Assembly (NCBI RefSeq): GCF_003550175.1
Contig: NZ_QXDF01000001.1
Location: 520,501-584,500 of the forward strand
Reading direction: 5' to 3'
Source of the DNA: Dichotomicrobium thermohalophilum
GTDB lineage: Bacteria > Pseudomonadota > Alphaproteobacteria > Rhizobiales > Rhodomicrobiaceae
Length of the DNA stretch: 64,000 nt
In this document: piece after piece, positions 60,003 to 64,000 of the stretch
Layout: every line of letters begins with the position of its first letter
Position numbering within the stretch: position 1 is the first letter of the stretch
Position numbers and translations under genes: made by a program
The notes under the pieces: model-generated
The model's input: only the letters and a program-made list of their open reading frames with translations
Databases searched by the model: none
Told to the model about the DNA's origin: nothing

Positions 60003-60752
60003 CTAATCGGACGCTGGCCTGGCGGCGGACATGAAATAGTTGACGCCGGTATCATCCGACAGCCGCCATTCCCGCGTCAGCGGGTTAAAGGTCAGCCCGC
60101 GTGTCTCCACCACGCGCAGCCCGCTCGCGCGCAGAGCTTCCGCCAACTCATCCGGGGTCACGAAGCGGTCCCACTGATGCGTCCCGCGCGGCAGCCAGCG
60201 CAGCACGTATTCGGCGCCGACGATGGCCAGAGCGAATGCCCTGGCGGTGCGGTTAATGGTCGACAGCAGCATCAGCCCGCCGGGCCGGAGAATTGAGGTG
60301 CAGACGTTGATGAACGCCGGGACATCCGGCACATGCTCAACGACTTCCAGTGCGATCACCGCGTCGAATTGCGCGCCCTCGGCCGCAAGGTCTTCCACCC
60401 GCGCGGCGCGATAGTCGATCTCCAGTCCGCTATCAGCGGCATGGGCGCGCGCCGCCGCGACATTCTCCTCCGCCGGGTCGATGCCCGTGATGGACGCGCC
60501 CAGGCGAGCCAGCGGCTCCGATACAAGGCCACCACCGCAGCCGATATCGGCGATGCGCAGCCCCTCAAGCGGCTCCGGCGCGTTGCGGTCCCGTGCGAAA
60601 TGGAGCACCAACTGCTCGCGGAGGAAGCGCAGCCGCTCCGGCCCTATCGCGTGCAGCGGCGCGAATTCGCCTTCCGGGTCCCACCACTTCGCCGCGAGCG
60701 CGCGGAACCGCTCGACCTCGCGTTCGTCCAATGTACTGTCTGACTGGCTCAT
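60003..60752 (-). CDS. ubiG: Ubiquinone biosynthesis O-methyltransferase
   Basis: 249 residues from the ATG at 60752 (MSQSDSTLDEREVERFRALA); the frame is open upstream to 61028, but that part overlaps lysC. UbiG performs both O-methylations of the quinone ring. Motifs: AAKWWDPEGEFAPLHAIGPERL (in part), SAM motif I IADIGCGGGLVSEPLARLGA, ALEVVEHVPDVPAFI and LSTINRTARAFALAIVGAEY. Divergent from lysC, the typical Rhizobiales arrangement, with about 130 bases between the starts. Confidence 0.96.
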   Translation of the reverse strand: MSQSDSTLDEREVERFRALAAKWWDPEGEFAPLHAIGPERLRFLREQLVLHFARDRNAPEPLEGLRIADIGCGGGLVSEPLARLGASITGIDPAEENVAAARAHAADSGLEIDYRAARVEDLAAEGAQFDAVIALEVVEHVPDVPAFINVCTSILRPGGLMLLSTINRTARAFALAIVGAEYVLRWLPRGTHQWDRFVTPDELAEALRASGLRVVETRGLTFNPLTREWRLSDDTGVNYFMSAARPASD

Positions 60753-60881
60753 GCGCGGAAGGGTAGCAGATGTGCGCGGAGCCCGCAGCTTTGGCCGCTG
60801 TGGCCCACTTGCAGCAGTCGCCGCGCATGCTATAAGCGGAACGCATTTTGATCGCGGTGCAGGGCGAAAGAGGCAGGTGTC

Positions 60882-62132
60882 TTGGCGCGACTGGTTATGA
60901 AATTCGGCGGGACGTCGGTTGCGGATGTGGAGCGCATCCGCAACGTGGCGCGGCATGTCCGGCGCGAAGTGCAGGCGGGGCATCAGGTGGCCGTCGTTGT
61001 TTCGGCCATGGCCGGGCAGACAGACCATCTCGTCGGATTAGTGCGCGAGGCTGCGGCGCGACATGATCTTTGCGAGTATGACAATGTTGTCGCCGCCGGC
61101 GAGCAGGTGACGAGCGGCCTGCTGGCCATTATCCTCCAGGACATGGGCATCCCGGCCCGCTCGTGGCTCGGCTGGCAGGTGCCGATCCGCACCAACGAAG
61201 CGCACGGCGCGGCGCGCATCATGGATATCGAGTCGGACGCGCTGCGCGAGAGCCTGGGTCGCGGCGAGGTCGCGGTGGTTGCAGGCTTCCAGGGCATCGC
61301 CGGGGATGGGCGCATCGCCACGTTGGGCCGCGGCGGTTCTGACACCAGCGCGGTGGCCGTCGCGGCAGCTTTGAAAGCCGACCGCTGCGATATCTATACC
61401 GATGTCGACGGCGTCTACACGACTGACCCGCGCATCGTGCCAAAAGCCCGCCGGATTCCGAAGATTTCCTATGAGGAAATGCTGGAAATGGCGTCACTCG
61501 GCGCGAAGGTTCTACAGACCCGCTCGGTCGAACTGGCAATGGTCCACGGCGTGCCGCTGCAGGTGCGGTCCAGTTTCGCGCCGCCAGAGACCGGCGGCGA
61601 TGACTGGCCGGGAACGCTCGTATGTGATGAGAGTGAGATCATGGAACAGCAGGTTGTAAGCTCGATCGCCTATGCGAAGGACGAGGCCAAGGTCACCCTG
61701 CTCAATGTTGCGGACAAACCGGGCGTTGCCGCGCGTGTGTTCGGCCCGCTTGCGGCAGCGAACATCAACGTGGACATGATCGTCCAGAACGTCTCGGAGG
61801 ACGGCCGCTACACGGACATGACCTTTACGGTGCCTGCGGGGGACCTGCGCCGCACGCTTGACGTTTTGGCGACCGCGAAAGACGAAATCGGATATTCGGA
61901 TTTGCGCGGATCGGAAGATGTTGCCAAACTGTCAATCATTGGGGTGGGGATGCGCAGCCATGCTGGCGTCGCGGCACAGATGTTCCGCGCGCTGGCGGAA
62001 AAAGGCATCAATATCGAAGCGATTTCGACTTCGGAGATAAAGGTCAGTGTTCTCATCGATGCAGACTATGCCGAACTCGCGATCCGCACCCTGCACAGCG
62101 TCTATGGGCTGGATGCGACGGAAACGGCGTAA
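60882..62132 (+). CDS. lysC: Aspartate kinase
   Basis: 416 residues starting at a TTG (60882) after AGAGGCAGG, giving MARLVMKFGGTSVADVERIR as in other alphaproteobacterial aspartokinases; an ATG five codons later is the alternative. Kinase domain motifs KFGGTSVA, VSAMAGQTDHLVGLV, GRGGSDTSAVAVAAAL and YTDVDGVYTTDPRIVPKARR (in part), then two ACT domains (VTLLNVADKPGVAARVFG; IIGVGMRSHAGVAAQMFRAL) for allosteric control by lysine and threonine. First step for Lys, Thr, Met and Ile and for meso-DAP. Confidence 0.96.
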   Translation: MARLVMKFGGTSVADVERIRNVARHVRREVQAGHQVAVVVSAMAGQTDHLVGLVREAAARHDLCEYDNVVAAGEQVTSGLLAIILQDMGIPARSWLGWQVPIRTNEAHGAARIMDIESDALRESLGRGEVAVVAGFQGIAGDGRIATLGRGGSDTSAVAVAAALKADRCDIYTDVDGVYTTDPRIVPKARRIPKISYEEMLEMASLGAKVLQTRSVELAMVHGVPLQVRSSFAPPETGGDDWPGTLVCDESEIMEQQVVSSIAYAKDEAKVTLLNVADKPGVAARVFGPLAAANINVDMIVQNVSEDGRYTDMTFTVPAGDLRRTLDVLATAKDEIGYSDLRGSEDVAKLSIIGVGMRSHAGVAAQMFRALAEKGINIEAISTSEIKVSVLIDADYAELAIRTLHSVYGLDATETA

Positions 62133-62328
62133 AATTTGACGGAAGTTATTGAGCGTTCGCCCCGCTCATGTGTTTTCCCATATCAACGATAAGAAAGGGC
62201 GGCGGCGCATTTGCCGCATCGTGAGGTTTCGGCCGCGTCTAGGGGCGGGCGAAGCCAGACGGCGCTCGCGACCTGGATGACAGACCGCCATGACAGCGGC
62301 CAATTCCACGCAAGGAGACACCGGGCGC

Positions 62329-64000
62329 ATGCCTTGGAGACTGAGCGCACCACGGGTCCTGCTACGGCGGCTGCGCGAGGCCATGGCCAATTCCCCCGGC
62401 GGCAAGGTCAGTCTCGATGCCATCGTGGAGTTGGTTGCCGCGAACCTGGTTGCCGAAGTCTGCTCCATTTATATCAGCCGGTCAGACGGGGCACTGGAGC
62501 TTTACGCCACACAGGGCCTGAAGCAGGAGGCCGTGCATAACACGCGGCTGAAGCCGGATGAGGGCCTTGTCGGCCTGATCGCCTCCAGCGCGCGGCCGGT
62601 GAATCTGCCGGATGCGCAGTCGCATCCCGCGTTTTCGCTGCGGCCCGAGACCGGCGAGGAGAGTTACAGCTCGTTCCTCGGCGTGCCCGTGCTGCGCGGT
62701 GGACGGACGCAGGGCGTGCTGACGATCCAGAACGTCCATCCGCGCAAATACACCGACGAGGAAGTCGAGGCGCTGCAGACGATCGCCATGGTGCTGGCGG
62801 AGATCATCGGCTCCGGCGCCATCGAAGGCGTCAGCCCGACCGAGGCCGACCCGCGCCGCACGCAGACGCAGTCTGCCGAGGGCGTCGTGCTGTCTGAGGG
62901 TATCGCGCTGGGCCACATCGTGTTCCACGAGCCGCAGGTCATGGTCACGCGGCTGATTTCCGACGATCCGGCCAGTGAGCTGAGCCGGCTGGAGATGGCG
63001 GTCGAGCAGCTGCGCAAGAGCGTCGACGAGATGCTGGAGCGCCGCGATGTGCCCCTGACGGGTGAGCACCGCGAAATCCTGGAGGTCTACCGCGTCTTCG
63101 CCCATGACGAAGGCTGGCTGCGCCGGCTGCGCGAGGCGGTGAATGCCGGCCTGACGGCCGAGGCCGCCGTCAAGCGCGTGCAGAACGTCCAGCGCGATCA
63201 GATGCTGCGTCACCGCGACTCGTTCTGGCGCGAGCGGCTGCACGACATGGACGACATCGCCAACCGGTTGCTGCGGCTGCTGGCCGGGCGCAACGAGACG
63301 GCGGCAAGCGAGGAACTGCCGAAGGACACGATCCTGGTCGCGCGCACAATGGGCGCGTCGGAACTGCTCGACTACAACCGCGAGAAGCTGCGCGGGCTGG
63401 TACTCGAAGAGGGAGGGCTCACCAGCCATGTGGCGATCGTTGCGCGTGCGCTCGACATCGCGGCCGTTGGTGAGACGGAGAACGTGCTGACGATGACCGC
63501 GCCGGGCGATGCAGCGATCCTCGATGCCGAGCAGGGCGTGCTGCACGTTCGGCCGAGCGGTGATCTGGTCAAGTCCTACACCGACAAGGTGCGCTTCCGC
63601 GCGCGGCGTCAGGCGCAGTATGCCCGGCTGCGCGACCGGGAGCCCCGCACGCTCGATGGCCAGCGTATCTATCTGCGAATGAATGCGGGCCTGCCGATCG
63701 ACGTACCGCACCTGGTGGATAGCGGCGCGGACGGGATCGGCCTTTACCGTACTGAGCTGCAGTTCATGATCTCGTCGAACCTGCCGCGGCTGCATCAGCA
63801 GATCCGAACCTATCAGGAGATCATGGACACGGCGGACGACAAGCCGGTGGTGTTCCGTACGCTTGATATTGGCGGGGACAAGGTTCTTCCCTATATACGG
63901 CATACACACGAGCCAAACCCGGCTCTGGGCTGGCGCGCCATCCGCATTGCGCTTGATCGGCCGGCCCTGCTGCGCACCCAGATGCGGGCGCTGTTGCGCG
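62329..64000 (+). CDS. ptsP: Phosphoenolpyruvate-protein phosphotransferase PtsP (EI-Ntr), 3' end outside window
   Basis: The frame is open to the window edge, giving the first 557 codons (usual length about 750). ATG 62329 is chosen because AAGGAGA lies 10-16 bases upstream and MPWRLSAPRVLLRRLREAMA resembles the family start; an in-frame ATG at 62290 exists. An N-terminal GAF domain (about 20-160: VSLDAIVELVAANLVAEVCS; SSFLGVPVLRGG) is followed by the EI N-terminal module and the phosphoryl-His segment LEEGGLTSHVAIVARAL. The PEP-binding barrel starts with GADGIGLYRTELQFM. It feeds the nitrogen-related PTS (NPr, EIIA-Ntr). lysC upstream is the usual neighbour. Confidence 0.95.
   Translation, partial: MPWRLSAPRVLLRRLREAMANSPGGKVSLDAIVELVAANLVAEVCSIYISRSDGALELYATQGLKQEAVHNTRLKPDEGLVGLIASSARPVNLPDAQSHPAFSLRPETGEESYSSFLGVPVLRGGRTQGVLTIQNVHPRKYTDEEVEALQTIAMVLAEIIGSGAIEGVSPTEADPRRTQTQSAEGVVLSEGIALGHIVFHEPQVMVTRLISDDPASELSRLEMAVEQLRKSVDEMLERRDVPLTGEHREILEVYRVFAHDEGWLRRLREAVNAGLTAEAAVKRVQNVQRDQMLRHRDSFWRERLHDMDDIANRLLRLLAGRNETAASEELPKDTILVARTMGASELLDYNREKLRGLVLEEGGLTSHVAIVARALDIAAVGETENVLTMTAPGDAAILDAEQGVLHVRPSGDLVKSYTDKVRFRARRQAQYARLRDREPRTLDGQRIYLRMNAGLPIDVPHLVDSGADGIGLYRTELQFMISSNLPRLHQQIRTYQEIMDTADDKPVVFRTLDIGGDKVLPYIRHTHEPNPALGWRAIRIALDRPALLRTQMRALLR

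Noticed and set aside
62482-63909. 475-codon open frame on the minus strand
   Set aside because: Antisense to ptsP, which has clear GAF and phosphohistidine motifs. The product shows no family resemblance.
1-64000. tRNA or rRNA genes, insertion sequences, prophage genes, CRISPR arrays
   Set aside because: No GGTTCGAATCC-type T-loops in intergenic DNA, no transposase or integrase motifs, and no regularly spaced direct repeats were seen.

Overview
The window is about 64 kb of GC-rich, densely packed chromosome from an alphaproteobacterium, most likely a Hyphomicrobiales (Rhizobiales)-type organism. I infer this from gene order: ubiB-ubiE facing mutM-enoyl-CoA hydratase; a NDUFA12 homologue, methyltransferase and DUF2155 facing aat-accC-accB-aroQ; zapA, 6S RNA, 5-formyl-THF cyclo-ligase, ymdB, yebC, ruvCAB and ybgC-tol; and ubiG facing lysC-ptsP. 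No tRNA, rRNA, insertion sequence or CRISPR array was found.

Layout. 1-5 kb: end of a membrane-anchored protein of unknown role, ubiquinone genes ubiB/ubiE, mutM and an enoyl-CoA hydratase. 5-7.6 kb: a cyanide-insensitive cytochrome bd operon (cioA, cioB and a 34-residue DUF2474-like subunit) behind an FNR/FixK-like box. 7.6-12.4 kb: a YhaN/YhaO (SbcC/SbcD-like) ATPase-nuclease pair. 12.5-19.4 kb: an unusual cytochrome c, an unknown protein, siroheme synthase, a ferredoxin, RF3 and a PAS histidine kinase. 19.5-23.2 kb: two phasins behind TGC-rich repeats, a nitrilase-family enzyme, glutaredoxin and ornithine-lipid acyltransferase OlsB. 23.5-28.8 kb: a ComM-like ATPase with a hairpin leader, glutathione synthetase, a Sel1-repeat protein, a ThiE-like protein and GAPDH. 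29.3-35.8 kb: zapA, a large single-chain restriction-modification enzyme, 6S RNA, fau, ymdB and yebC. 36-41.7 kb: ruvCAB, an extra small gene and a contracted ybgC-tolQ-tolB operon, then a tiny lipoprotein. 41.8-46.6 kb: propionyl-CoA synthetase, an MFS transporter with a 45-residue membrane protein, NDUFA12 and a methyltransferase. 46.6-57.3 kb: DUF2155, aat, accCB, aroQ, a DsbA-like protein, an M48 protease, an aminotransferase, and two periplasmic murein enzymes (L,D-transpeptidase and DUF882). 57.5-64 kb: carA, a ChaN-like protein, ubiG, lysC and the 5' part of ptsP.

Most of the window is core metabolism, envelope and repair. The points that stand out are: (i) a Tol locus with only ybgC, tolQ and tolB, whose TolQ has lost both conserved membrane threonines; (ii) a type IIG/ISP-like enzyme inserted between zapA and the 6S RNA gene; (iii) several conserved neighbourhoods whose usual inner partners are absent (rpsT-dnaA, pgk/fba/tkt, tolR/tolA/pal, carB); (iv) small genes and RNA structures easily missed by annotation: three proteins of 34-45 residues, the 6S RNA, a Shine-Dalgarno-masking leader, and two dispersed palindromic repeats.

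The assignments rest on reading motifs, frames and gene order by eye. No database search or folding calculation was run.
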